DNA from: an uncultured Candidatus Saccharibacteria bacterium | GTDB taxonomy: Bacteria > Patescibacteriota > Saccharimonadia > Saccharimonadales > Saccharimonadaceae | Length of the DNA stretch: 64,000 nt | Direction: 5' to 3' | NCBI GenBank assembly: GCA_948945085.1 | Contig: CARBGY010000004.1 | Location: 1-64,000 of the forward strand | Part shown: in pieces, positions 52,882 to 60,999 of the stretch | Layout: each line of letters opens with the position of its first letter | Numbering within the stretch: position 1 is the first letter of the stretch | Notes under the pieces: model-generated | The model's input: only the letters and a program-made list of their open reading frames with translations | Database searches by the model: none | What the model was told of the DNA's origin: nothing | Translations under genes and position numbers: made by a program

Positions 52882-54177
52882 ATGCAAAAAATCAATACTT
52901 CGCCCATTAGTGGCATGCAAGAACTAACCCCGACTTTCCAGGCTGAGTTTGATCGCCTTAAAGTTGGCATCCAAGATGCCTTTTTCCGTCACGGTTTTCA
53001 GCATATCGAAACCCCCATCATCGACCGTACTGAAATTTTGCTCGCAAAAGCTGGTGGTGACACCGAAAAACAGATTTATAAAGTCATTAAAACCGCCGAA
53101 GATGCTGGTAGCTCTGATCAGGCTTTACGTTTTGATCACACTGTCCCCCTCGCACGATACACCGTAGAACACCTCAACGACCTGAGTTTTCCCTTTAAAG
53201 TTACCCAGATTGCTCGCAATTTCCGAGGAGAGCGTCCTCAGAAAGGGCGCTTTCGCGAATTTTACCAATGCGACGTTGATGTTATCGGTCGAGATGTTCT
53301 TTCTATCGACTATGATGCGGAGGTTATTGCGACTCTAGTTGATGCTATTCGCGTCTTACCTTTACCAGATTTTGTTGTTCGTGTTAGCAATCGTAAACTA
53401 CTAACTGGCCTCCTCGAGGAGCTTAATCTTGAGCACCAATCTGGCGAAATCTTTGGCATCGTCGATCATGCCGAAAAAGTTCCTCCTGAAGCCACCAGTG
53501 AAGCTTTGCGTTCTCTCGGACTAGGCGAAGAGAATATCCTCAAAATCACCGCCTTTACACAGATCCACGGCAATCGTACCGAAGTTATCCCGAAGTTACG
53601 TAATTTTGGTTTTACTAATGAGAATTTTAATACCGGCATAGACGAGCTAGAACGCGTGCTTCAGTCTCTTGAATTATTGAGTCCAGACGCGCATATAGTT
53701 GCTGATATGTTGATTGTTCGCGGGCTAGACTATTACACCGGCACAGTTTTTGAAACGATTGTCCCAGACCATCGTGATATTGGCTCAATTTGCTCTGGTG
53801 GTCGCTACGAAGATTTAGCCGGGCATTATACCGATCATAAGCTTCCTGGCGTTGGTGGGTCTATTGGTTTAACGCGCCTCTTCTTTGTTTTGCGTGAAGG
53901 CGGTTTCATTCGTCTTGATGATGTGAAGTCAGTCGATATCTGTCTGATTCCTTTTTCTGAGCGCGAACTCGCTTCTACCTCTGAACTGGCCCAAAAATTA
54001 CGTCGCGAGGGAAAGAGCGTTGATATTGTTTTAACTGACCGGAGACTTGGCGATAAACTAAAATACGCTAGCCGTGTCGCTAAGTTCGCCGCCGTCATCG
54101 GCGAAGACGAAACTAAAACCAGGACATATCGTCTCAAAAACCTTGCCGACGGCACTGAAACTGATAATACATGGTAA
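52882..54177 (+). CDS. hisS: Histidyl-tRNA synthetase
   Basis: 431 residues, class II. Motif 1 region GFQHIETPIIDRTEIL, motif 2 FRGERPQKGRFREFYQCD, histidine-binding VRGLDYYTGTVFE, motif 3 GGSIGLTRLFF and the C-terminal anticodon domain with ALVIPL-type ICLIPFSERELA. ATGTTAAAAT ends 8 nt before the ATG, so it is probably leaderless. Confidence 0.97.
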   Translation: MQKINTSPISGMQELTPTFQAEFDRLKVGIQDAFFRHGFQHIETPIIDRTEILLAKAGGDTEKQIYKVIKTAEDAGSSDQALRFDHTVPLARYTVEHLNDLSFPFKVTQIARNFRGERPQKGRFREFYQCDVDVIGRDVLSIDYDAEVIATLVDAIRVLPLPDFVVRVSNRKLLTGLLEELNLEHQSGEIFGIVDHAEKVPPEATSEALRSLGLGEENILKITAFTQIHGNRTEVIPKLRNFGFTNENFNTGIDELERVLQSLELLSPDAHIVADMLIVRGLDYYTGTVFETIVPDHRDIGSICSGGRYEDLAGHYTDHKLPGVGGSIGLTRLFFVLREGGFIRLDDVKSVDICLIPFSERELASTSELAQKLRREGKSVDIVLTDRRLGDKLKYASRVAKFAAVIGEDETKTRTYRLKNLADGTETDNTW

Positions 54178-54182
54178 AAGTA

Positions 54183-54262
54183 TTGACAAAACCTCTATCA
54201 TATGCTACAATGGTATCATTGAAAAGCCTAAGCATTATGTTTAGGTCTTATAATTCAATGAT
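54183..54262 (+). promoter_or_regulatory. Orphan promoter with 5' stem-loop at the prophage boundary
   Basis: TTGACA (54183-54188), 17 nt, TACAAT (54206-54211), then a 9-bp stem ATCATTGAA / TTCAATGAT (54215-54223, 54254-54262) with an inner CCTAA/TTAGG. This is the same layout as the host promoters at 7718, 20643 and others, but no rightward gene follows: the leader runs into the 3' end of the leftward prophage integrase gene. Confidence 0.65.
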
Positions 54263-54346
54263 GTAAAGATTCTCGAAATTCTTTGGCATTTGTTTCGTGT
54301 TGTTATACCTATCCTAGCACGCCCACCCTCAAAAGTCAATATGACC

Positions 54347-55216
54347 TCATGCTAAGCTGTAGTTTCGAAAGCGGTCTGACAGCTCCCTCTCTTTATCTTC
54401 GAGGTCGTGCGAATAGACTTGTGTAGTGGCAAGATTTGAATGACCCATTAGCTGCTGAGCCTCTCTTTCCGTTGCTCCATGCAACAGAGCATCCGTACAC
54501 ATTGAGTGTCTTAGAGCGTGTGGGTAGAAATTGTCATAGCCTGCTTTCTGAAACACTAATTTCATCCGAATTCGCAAAGCATCCTTCTGCACTCTCTTAT
54601 GAAACTCGTTTATCCAGAGCCAGTCAGTCACTCCAGCATAGCTGATCCATTCGAGTAACTTATCGTAAGCCTCGGTGCTGATGTAAGTTTTACGATATTT
54701 GCCGCCCTTACCGATATAGCTGATTTTCCGCCCCTCAAGATTTTCCAGTCTTAGGCTTGCCAATTCGGAGATACGCAAACCGACATCAAAGCTTATTCGA
54801 ATGATTAGCCAGTCCATTGGGTCATCGGCACATTTCAGTACTTTAGCTATGTCCTCACTGAAGTAATAAGTTCGTCTCGGTGGAGTAGTTTTGAGCTTCT
54901 TTATTAGAGGAATTTTGATTTTTAACTCCATCCCCATCTCTTTGTGATAACGAAACAGGGCGATCATATTTGCAATGCGAGTGTTAATCGTTCTTGCACT
55001 TACTCCGCTCATACTTTGAACTGCTATCCAATTATTAAAAACTTTATTGTCTAGCTCGGTCAAGTCACCACACCCTGATTGGTCGATGAACTGTTGGTAG
55101 GTGTAACTTTTATTTGAGAGAGTTTGGTCACTCATTTGCCTGACGAACTTGCAGTAGTCCATGTATTCAGCAATCTGGTCGAGAATTGCATAGTTTTGTG
55201 TAGTTGTAGTAGTCAT
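54347..55216 (-). CDS. Prophage tyrosine integrase (XerC/D-like)
   Basis: 289 residues. The core-binding domain spans about 10-110; catalytic residues are Arg in GLRISELASLRL, Lys in IGKGGKYR, HALRH, MGHSNLATTQVYSHD (His, Tyr nucleophile). It lacks an extra arm-binding domain, unlike the integrase at 47252. TAGGA lies 6 nt before ATG 55216; an upstream ATG at 55234 has no such site. At the extreme left of the prophage, as expected. Confidence 0.94.
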   Translation of the reverse strand: MTTTTTQNYAILDQIAEYMDYCKFVRQMSDQTLSNKSYTYQQFIDQSGCGDLTELDNKVFNNWIAVQSMSGVSARTINTRIANMIALFRYHKEMGMELKIKIPLIKKLKTTPPRRTYYFSEDIAKVLKCADDPMDWLIIRISFDVGLRISELASLRLENLEGRKISYIGKGGKYRKTYISTEAYDKLLEWISYAGVTDWLWINEFHKRVQKDALRIRMKLVFQKAGYDNFYPHALRHSMCTDALLHGATEREAQQLMGHSNLATTQVYSHDLEDKERELSDRFRNYSLA

Positions 55217-55303
55217 AAAAATCCTAACTCCCACCCAAAATGAAAATTATTAAATTAAAATTTTCTTAGCCTACTACTATTCTTTTTATATTCTTTTTCT
55301 ATG

Positions 55304-55361
55304 GGAGTAACGAATTGTTACCAGCGTATCTGTAAGTCGGAGTAACGATTTGTTACCAGCG
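55304..55361. promoter_or_regulatory. Twin phage operators
   Basis: Two 23-bp direct repeats, GGAGTAACGA(A/T)TTGTTACCAGCG, at 55304 and 55339 (35 bp apart). Each contains the inverted repeat GTAAC-N5-GTTAC. Likely repressor or initiator binding sites between the integrase and the small gene at 55501. Confidence 0.65.
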
Positions 55362-55370
55362 GAATTGACT

Positions 55371-55423
55371 ATTCCACAGGTTTTTCCACAGAAATCGGCA
55401 TAGTTTTCCACAAGTTTTCCACA
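55371..55423. other. Cluster of DnaA-box-like sites (possible phage origin)
   Basis: TTTTCCACA occurs at 55382, 55404 and 55415, and ATTCCACAG at 55371, each one or two bases from TTATCCACA. Together with the repeats beside them this could be a replication origin. Confidence 0.5.
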
Positions 55424-55445
55424 GGAAGACACTTGACAAAATAAA

Positions 55446-55475
55446 ACAGAGGTCAGCATTTTGGCTACCTCCGAT
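55446..55475 (-). terminator. Terminator of the leftward gene at 55501
   Basis: On the minus strand GAGGT-AGC / GCT-ACCTC stem followed by TGTTTTATTTTG. Confidence 0.65.
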
Positions 55476-55500
55476 AGTGTTTTTCATAATGTTGTGTCTT

Positions 55501-55776
55501 TTACATCAATTTATATTTTCCTCCTATATTCTGATTCTTTCCAGCAACGAATTTTAGCAGACCAAGATCAATAAGCTGCTTACGCACCCGAATAATACGA
55601 GGCTTGCTCCATCCAGTTCTATCTGTTAGGTATTTTATCCAGACAGTAAAATACCCATCTTTGTCCTTTTTCCAAACTTTTGAAGCATTCTCTAATACAG
55701 CATATAAAAATGCTATGTCAGACCCAAACCGTTCCACCATTTCCACCCTGACCTTATAGAATGCCCCTCTAGCCAC
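55501..55776 (-). CDS. Small winged-helix-like phage protein
   Basis: 91 residues, GTG start with AGGAAGGAG 5 nt upstream and TATAAT about 30 nt upstream. VWIKYLTDRTGWSKPRIIRV then RKQLIDLGLLKFVAGK forms a winged helix-turn-helix like those of replication initiators (replisome organiser N-terminal domains) or phage regulators. It reads toward the twin operators and DnaA-like boxes, which may be its targets. Confidence 0.6.
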   Translation of the reverse strand: MARGAFYKVRVEMVERFGSDIAFLYAVLENASKVWKKDKDGYFTVWIKYLTDRTGWSKPRIIRVRKQLIDLGLLKFVAGKNQNIGGKYKLM

Positions 55777-55929
55777 AGCTCCTTCCTTACCTCCAATTAT
55801 AGTTTTGCTCTATACAGAAAGGCGAAAACAGCCCATAGATGAAACTAGGGGCTGAGGGTTTGTGATATAAGCAGTATAGCACATATAATATGGAATGTCA
55901 AGACGGCATACAAGGAGCATAGATTATGA

Positions 55930-55980
55930 TATAATTAAGGCAGAATCAATCGCAACTATCTATTGGTAGTTGCTTTTTTA
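55930..55980 (+). promoter_or_regulatory. Phage promoter followed at once by a terminator-like hairpin (module 1)
   Basis: TATAAT at 55930-55935, then AATCAATC, the stem GCAACTA / TAGTTGC (55952-55973) and TTTTTT. The same arrangement recurs at 60923. The gene at 55992 starts 12 nt after the T run. Confidence 0.7.
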
Positions 55981-55991
55981 ATGAGGACGAA

Positions 55992-56381
55992 ATGGAAGAA
56001 ATATCTGTAGCACAGTTTGAGGTAATAGTGACCCAAAGAGTTCTGTATTATTGTATGTCGCCAAGTGCCATTAGAAACGGCTTTGTGCCGCACGAGCTAA
56101 TCAGCAAAGCATCGTTTATTGGCAGTAAGACCTTATATGACTATGGCTTTGGTGACGAATGCCAATGCCAGTTGCGAGGTACACGGATTTTTCTAGTCCA
56201 TAAACGGAACAAGCGAATCGTAGCAGAGATGGTTCTCTCAGCGGATAGAGCTGAGAATAAATTGTGCAAGAGACCCCAGTTTTACTTAATGAGTCGTAAG
56301 GGGTTTGTAAAACAACAGAAGCTTTCCAAATTGATCGGTGCGGTCGGGAAGCTTGATAATTATGCAAGGAATAGGAGGTGA
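55992..56381 (+). CDS. Uncharacterised phage protein
   Basis: 129 residues, basic, with six Cys (YYCMSP, DECQCQL, NKLCKRPQ), not recognised. First gene of the rightward fibre operon, reading out of promoter-hairpin module 1. GAGGACGA 4-10 nt before the ATG may be the ribosome-binding site. Confidence 0.6.
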   Translation: MEEISVAQFEVIVTQRVLYYCMSPSAIRNGFVPHELISKASFIGSKTLYDYGFGDECQCQLRGTRIFLVHKRNKRIVAEMVLSADRAENKLCKRPQFYLMSRKGFVKQQKLSKLIGAVGKLDNYARNRR

Positions 56382-56382
56382 A

Positions 56383-56619
56383 ATGTCCAGCGTGATTAAA
56401 GTTACACCCAATAAGGATGGTCGGTATATCATCAATCTTTATAGTAAAGACTATGATGTGACGAACATTATTGGCGAGGATGGTAAAGGTTCGCTTGAAG
56501 TTTATGGCGAGACCTACGAATTTGAGGCTTTCCCAAGTAAGTCGGTGATGCGGCGAAAGTCAGCAATGAAAGCAGCGGCAAAGGCTGAATCTGAAGGTGG
56601 AGGTTCAGATGAAGCTTAG
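56383..56619 (+). CDS. Uncharacterised small phage protein
   Basis: 78 residues; starts at ATG 56383 with AGGAGGTG directly before it. A beta-like half (IKVTPNKDGRYIINLYSKDY) is followed by a Lys/Ala/Gly-rich tail. Likely a fibre or baseplate accessory by position; no family recognised. Confidence 0.6.
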   Translation: MSSVIKVTPNKDGRYIINLYSKDYDVTNIIGEDGKGSLEVYGETYEFEAFPSKSVMRRKSAMKAAAKAESEGGGSDEA

Positions 56620-57421
56620 TGTTACTCAAAATAAAGTCGAGATTGTCGAAAAAGGTATCGTCAATCAGGGTGAGTACAATGTTACAGAATGCGAGTTTGA
56701 TTTTGTTGGAGCGTATGACGGCTTAGTTAAAAAGGCTATCTTCACCGACAAGGCGACTGGTAAGGCTTACGAAATGCCAATTCTTGACAATGCCTGCACG
56801 ATCCCAGCGGAAATTTTACAAAACAAAGGCGTTTGCTTAATTGGCGTTTATGCCTATGAAACTTTTGCAGATAGCGATGAGCTAGCTTTGCGATACTCGC
56901 CAACCCCAGCTACGGTGACTATTGAACTCGGTTCTTATAGAGCCGATGTCGAAAACCCTAGTGATATTTCCACCTCCCAAGCAGAACAATATGAGTCTAA
57001 AATTAACACGAAGATCGCCGAAGTCGATGCTGTTATCGATGATGTTAAGGAACGACTAGCAAAAGGCGAATTCAAAGGCGAGCAAGGCAAAGAAGGTAAG
57101 CAGGGCGAGCGAGGAGAGGACGGCAAAGACGGTGCAGATGGGAAATCTGCATTTGCAATAGCCGTTGCAAATGGATACTCTGGCTCGGAAACAGAGTGGC
57201 TGAAAGATTTGCAGGGTGCTGACGGAAAAGACGGTGTAAATGGAGCCGATGGTAAGGATGGAACTGATGGTAAGAACGGCGAGGATGGTTTTACTCCAAC
57301 TGTTAGCCTAGAGCAGATTGATGAAACTACGGCAAAAATTACAATCACGAATAAAGATGGCAGCTCACAGGTCGCTCAATTTGGCGGACTTTGGGAAGAT
57401 GCAGAAGAGGAGACATTTTAA
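56609..57421 (+). CDS. Collagen-like phage fibre/baseplate protein
   Basis: 270 residues. The first ~130 resemble the BppU-type N-terminal baseplate-binding domain (beta strands, GVYAYETFADSDELALRYSP). Two collagen-like Gly-X-Y blocks follow (about 150-175 and 203-230: GEQGKEGKQGERGEDGKDG, then GADGKDGVNGADGKDGTDGK), then a short beta C terminus. Gly-X-Y blocks form trimeric rods in phage fibres. ATG 56609 is preceded by GGAGG; the last base overlaps the start of the retroelement target. Confidence 0.8.
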   Translation: MKLSVTQNKVEIVEKGIVNQGEYNVTECEFDFVGAYDGLVKKAIFTDKATGKAYEMPILDNACTIPAEILQNKGVCLIGVYAYETFADSDELALRYSPTPATVTIELGSYRADVENPSDISTSQAEQYESKINTKIAEVDAVIDDVKERLAKGEFKGEQGKEGKQGERGEDGKDGADGKSAFAIAVANGYSGSETEWLKDLQGADGKDGVNGADGKDGTDGKNGEDGFTPTVSLEQIDETTAKITITNKDGSSQVAQFGGLWEDAEEETF

Positions 57422-59082
57422 TGGAATCTGATAAGAACCAAAAAGTATTGATCAATCGGTCGACATTAACGAGCATTGGTAATGCTATTCGTAATAAAAG
57501 TGGAAGTGAAACTACTTATACGCCTAGTGAAATGCCTAGTGCTATCAATACGATTAAGGGTGGCACAGTTAGTAATGTCGAGAGTCTGATGATCTCTAAC
57601 AAAGCTGATCTTGCCGAGATTTGGTTAGGTACGCCATACCAAAGTCTACCACTGCAAGTGCAGGTGCTGCCTGAAGATGCTCCTCAAATCGTTCAAGTCA
57701 CTGTTAGTGACAGCAGCCTATGTGGAGTGCGTAATAACGGCGATGGCACATATAGTTTGCGACCCTACAAGAACGGCACGGTCAATGTTACCGTGAGTGA
57801 CTATTCTGGGCAAATTACAGACTCTTTTGCTATGAACATAGGTACTAGAATCACTAAACTCACCATGTCTAGTGCGGTACTAGAACTACAAGTAGGTATC
57901 CCTCGACAACTAAGCTGCACGCTTGAGCCAGCCAGCACTACAGAGCGAGGTATAGTCTGGTCATCTAGTGATCCTGAATCCGCTTCGGTCGATCAGAACG
58001 GTGTAGTGACGGCACATAAGCATTGCTCGGATGTTACTATTACTGCGACCTCCGCAAGTAATAGTGCTATTACTACGACTTGTAAGATCACGGCTTACAT
58101 CTATGATCGTGACCCAGATTGGGCAGCTTATCGTGCCGCCATTAAAAATGGCACTATCAAAGAATTGGTCGATGTTGGTGATGTTATTGTCGATACTTGG
58201 ACGGATACTGTAGCCAATAAGGAATATGAGTACAGCTGGATTGTCGCAGACTTCCGTAAAGTAACTCTAGAAGATGGTTCAGAAGTCGATGCAATGTATC
58301 TGATGTCTAAGAACTCACTGCCTTGGAACTTGCAATTTGCACAGGGCAGTAAGCTAAAAGCAACTGAAGAAGTTGCTCAGGAAGGCGTTTTCTACTATGG
58401 AAATACTGGCTCAACCTATACACTATTAACGATCAGCGATGGTGAGCCTATTCCATACGATCAGTACACGAATATCTATAAGACTAAACTCGACTGTAGC
58501 AAGGTTCCAGCGAATGCAGGCTCTCGTTTCAATGATGCAGCTACATACGGTCTTAACCGTTGGAAATTCTCTGCGGCACGCCAATTCCTTAACTCTGCTA
58601 CTGATGCTGGCAACTGGTTTGAAAGCCAGTTTATGTCCGACATCTGCAGCTACGCAAATTCTCGTGCTGGATTCTTGTCTGGTTTCTCTGCGGCATTCCA
58701 AGATGCACTCGTGCCAGTCAAAGTGCAGACCGTTCTTAACACCACAATTTATAATGGCGAAACCGATGTTACTTACGACAAGATGTTCTTACCGTCAACG
58801 GAAGAAGTTTATATGGGTGCATACAGCTCGACCTATAATGGCATTGAAGGCGAAGCATGGGCATATTACAAGAAGATGGCAACATCTCCAACTACCAGTA
58901 GCCTTGCCGCCCGTGCTATTATTCCGCTTGGTTCGACCTCTGCCTACTACTCTTGGCTGCGTTCTGCATACCTCTCCGGCACTGGCTACGAGTATCTCAT
59001 CAGCTACAATGGCAGTCGCAGCTCCAACCACTCGAGCAACACCTATCGGTTTGCCCCAGCTTGTGCAATCACGGCATCTTAG
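57421..59082 (+). CDS. Retroelement-diversified phage tail fibre (receptor-binding) protein
   Basis: 553 residues. N-terminal ~110 residues fibre-like; a bacterial Ig-like (BIG2) domain at about 140-225 (LSCTLEPASTTERGIVWSSS, VDQNGVVTAHK); a C-terminal C-type-lectin-like (DUF6273-type) domain from about 255, with YLMSKNSLPWNL, LPSTEEVYMGAYS and the variable end SYYSWLRSAYLSGTGYEY then NTYRFAPACAI. The last 121-bp variable repeat copies the template at 59592-59712 with changes only at adenines. It likely decides which host surface the phage binds. Start ATG 57421 is coupled to the previous stop (TAATG). Confidence 0.92.
   Translation: MESDKNQKVLINRSTLTSIGNAIRNKSGSETTYTPSEMPSAINTIKGGTVSNVESLMISNKADLAEIWLGTPYQSLPLQVQVLPEDAPQIVQVTVSDSSLCGVRNNGDGTYSLRPYKNGTVNVTVSDYSGQITDSFAMNIGTRITKLTMSSAVLELQVGIPRQLSCTLEPASTTERGIVWSSSDPESASVDQNGVVTAHKHCSDVTITATSASNSAITTTCKITAYIYDRDPDWAAYRAAIKNGTIKELVDVGDVIVDTWTDTVANKEYEYSWIVADFRKVTLEDGSEVDAMYLMSKNSLPWNLQFAQGSKLKATEEVAQEGVFYYGNTGSTYTLLTISDGEPIPYDQYTNIYKTKLDCSKVPANAGSRFNDAATYGLNRWKFSAARQFLNSATDAGNWFESQFMSDICSYANSRAGFLSGFSAAFQDALVPVKVQTVLNTTIYNGETDVTYDKMFLPSTEEVYMGAYSSTYNGIEGEAWAYYKKMATSPTTSSLAARAIIPLGSTSAYYSWLRSAYLSGTGYEYLISYNGSRSSNHSSNTYRFAPACAITAS
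58939..59059 (+). repeat. Variable repeat (VR) of the retroelement
   Basis: 121 bp aligned without gaps to 59592-59712. It differs at 15 positions, each an A in the template: AAC becomes TAC, GGC, AGC, TCC or CAC at 12 of 14 AAC codons. The last 20 bp (CACCTATCGGTTTGCCCCAG) are identical and form the start of the initiation-of-homing region. Confidence 0.97.
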
Positions 59083-59086
59083 CTAA

Positions 59087-59112
59087 TCTCCACCACACCC
59101 TTGTGGTGGAGA
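59087..59112 (+). other. Hairpin/cruciform just after the variable repeat
   Basis: A perfect 11-bp stem TCTCCACCACA / TGTGGTGGAGA with a 4-nt loop CCCT, 27 bp after the VR and 4 bp after the target stop codon. No T tract follows. A stem with a tetraloop at this place is known to promote homing in the Bordetella phage retroelement. Confidence 0.8.
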
Positions 59113-59155
59113 GCTTAAAATGGTAAAATAGTGATAAATAAGCAGAAGCTACGAA

Positions 59156-59575
59156 ATGAGCGTCCCAGAAACAAAAAGACGAACAGGTAAGCTTGAGGTT
59201 CTGGTTAAAGTTCTTGAAGTAACAAAATATACCAATCTCAAGCTTTCCAACCAAAAGAAATGTGATCCAAAATTCGATTATGTTCTCGGCGATGATATTA
59301 AGAAAACCTCTCGTGACATCTATCGCCATTGTTGGGGTGCAAACAGTATCAGAGTAATCAACAAGAGTACGAGAGATGCTCGTCATAAGTTGCAACAGCA
59401 AGCCGTTCAAGACTGCAATGAGTTACTAATGATGATAGATATGGCTCAGGCTACCTATCATTTTTCTTCTAAGTCCGTAGAATACTGGGGGAGAATAACT
59501 ATTGCGGCAAGAGATGGCATCCGTAAGTGGAGGGATGCTGACAACAAGAGATACAAGCACTACGATGATTCGTAG
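59156..59575 (+). CDS. avd: Avd-like retroelement accessory protein
   Basis: 139 residues, basic and helical, matching the four-helix-bundle Avd/S23-like family in size and place: VLVKVLEVTKYTNLKLSNQK, RDIYRHCWGANSIRVINKS and a long last helix. Avd forms a pentamer that binds the reverse transcriptase and nucleic acid and is needed for mutagenic homing. Between the target and the template repeat, as in Bordetella phage BPP-1. Confidence 0.88.
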   Translation: MSVPETKRRTGKLEVLVKVLEVTKYTNLKLSNQKKCDPKFDYVLGDDIKKTSRDIYRHCWGANSIRVINKSTRDARHKLQQQAVQDCNELLMMIDMAQATYHFSSKSVEYWGRITIAARDGIRKWRDADNKRYKHYDDS

Positions 59576-59591
59576 TGTAGGTCGTAGGCTA

Positions 59592-59712
59592 TCTGCCAAC
59601 AACTCTTGGCTGCGTTCTGCAAACCTCTCCAACACTAACAACGAGTATCTCATCAACAACAATGGCAGTCGCAACAACAACAACTCGAACAACACCTATC
59701 GGTTTGCCCCAG
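59592..59712 (+). repeat. Template repeat (TR) of the retroelement
   Basis: A 121-bp adenine-rich template with 14 AAC codons in the frame matching the target. Non-coding in practice: it lies between avd and the reverse transcriptase. Past 59712 it diverges from the VR (ATTGTGTTTCACG against CTTGTGCAATCACG), as expected for homing-control sequences that mark donor and recipient. The rest of the spacer to 59895 holds CCGACA-TCCG-TGTCGG (about 59795-59810) and AGCTTACGAGCT stems but no gene. Confidence 0.97.
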
Positions 59713-59895
59713 ATTGTGTTTCACGATGTCGACAATATGCCAGCGTGTAGCGTTGGGAGCCGACTTATTAGCACAAACACAAGGAGTCGAAAGCCTAGGA
59801 TACCGACATCCGTGTCGGCAACCTGAACAATTATGCGGCGATGTGATTAGCTTACGAGCTAGTATTACTATACACGCCGCATCACCAAGGAAATT

Positions 59896-60915
59896 ATGGA
59901 CGATATTATAAGCTACGATGCTCTCTATAAGAGTATGCAAAAGTGTAAGCGTGGCGTTATTTGGAAGGATAGCGTAGCTCATTTTGTGCTAAATAGCGTG
60001 GAGGAGATCATCAAGCTACAGGATCGTCTGAGGGCTGGAGAATACACCTCTCACCAGCTTAAACCGTTCGTCACAGATGGTCAGCACCACCGAACCGTAA
60101 TGGGCGTATCGTTCAAGGATCGAGTGTTCCAACGCAGCCTTAACGACAATGCCATCTACCCACAGATCACAAGGAGTTTCATATACGACAACTCTGCCTG
60201 TCAGAAAAATAAAGGTACGGATTTCTCTAGGAATAGGCTCACTTGCTTTTTGCAGCGATTTTACAGGAAATACGGCACGAATGGATATGTTTTGCAATGT
60301 GATATTTCAGGCTATTACCCGAATATGCGACACGATGCAGTCGAGGCGGTTTTCAAGAGATACCTTAATCCTGAAGTTTACAAGGTAGCCGTTCAAATAC
60401 TGCATAAGCAGTACCAAGGCGAAGTCGGCTACTACGCAGGCAGCCAGATGATTCAGATTGCTGGCATAGCTATCCTAAACGACCTCGATCACTGTATTAA
60501 GGAACGACTAGGGATCAAATACTACATTCGGTATATGGACGACTTCATCCTAATACATAATGACCGTAAGCATCTTGAGTATTGTCAGCAGATTATCGCA
60601 GAAAAACTTGCCGAGATAGGCTTTGAACTGCATCCGAAAAAGACCAAGATCTACCCAGTAGCTAACGGCATAAAATTCTTAGGGTTTGAACATAAGCTCA
60701 CGGATACTGGCAAGGTAGTAAGGCTCATCATATCTAAGAATGTGAAAATGGAACGCCTCAAGCTACGCAGATTAGTGAATAAGTGCAAGAAAGGCGAAAT
60801 ACCACGCCATAAAGTAGATGAGTGCTACAAGTCTTGGAAAGCTCACGCCAACAAGGGGGATTGCCATAACCTTATCAGGAGAATGGATGCCTACTACAAG
60901 AGCCTTTGGTTATAG
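59896..60915 (+). CDS. Diversity-generating retroelement reverse transcriptase
   Basis: 339 residues. Reverse transcriptase motifs: QKNKGTDFSRNRLTCFLQRF (motif 2), LQCDISGYYPNMRHDAV (motif 3, first Asp), GSQMIQIAGIAILNDLDHCI (motif 4), YMDDFILIH (motif 5; Asp215, Asp216), LHPKKTKIYPVANGIKFLGF (motifs 6-7) and a basic thumb. It copies the template RNA with errors at adenines. Motif 4 does not read the textbook GxxxSQ exactly. AAGGAAATT precedes the ATG. Confidence 0.95.
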   Translation: MDDIISYDALYKSMQKCKRGVIWKDSVAHFVLNSVEEIIKLQDRLRAGEYTSHQLKPFVTDGQHHRTVMGVSFKDRVFQRSLNDNAIYPQITRSFIYDNSACQKNKGTDFSRNRLTCFLQRFYRKYGTNGYVLQCDISGYYPNMRHDAVEAVFKRYLNPEVYKVAVQILHKQYQGEVGYYAGSQMIQIAGIAILNDLDHCIKERLGIKYYIRYMDDFILIHNDRKHLEYCQQIIAEKLAEIGFELHPKKTKIYPVANGIKFLGFEHKLTDTGKVVRLIISKNVKMERLKLRRLVNKCKKGEIPRHKVDECYKSWKAHANKGDCHNLIRRMDAYYKSLWL

Positions 60916-60922
60916 TTTATGG

Positions 60923-60976
60923 TATAATTAAGACAAGAATCAATCGCAACGGCTAATTTTAGCGGTTGCTTTTTTG
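60923..60976 (+). promoter_or_regulatory. Phage promoter followed at once by a terminator-like hairpin (module 2)
   Basis: TATAATTAAGAC (-10 at 60923-60928), then AATCAATC, GCAAC-GGCT / AGCG-GTTGC (60946-60969, one mismatch) and TTTTTT. Same order, the same AATCAATCGCAAC and the same distances as module 1 at 55930. It precedes the packaging genes. Confidence 0.7.
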
Positions 60977-60999
60977 ATGCAAAGAATGGAAATGGCATT

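Noticed and set aside
56935..57348. Antisense Pro/Ser-rich frame in the collagen-like gene
   Set aside because: A direct shadow of the Gly-X-Y repeats on the other strand.
59502..59750. Asn-rich open frame through the template repeat
   Set aside because: The AAC codons are the retroelement template; the frame overlaps avd and has no ribosome-binding site.
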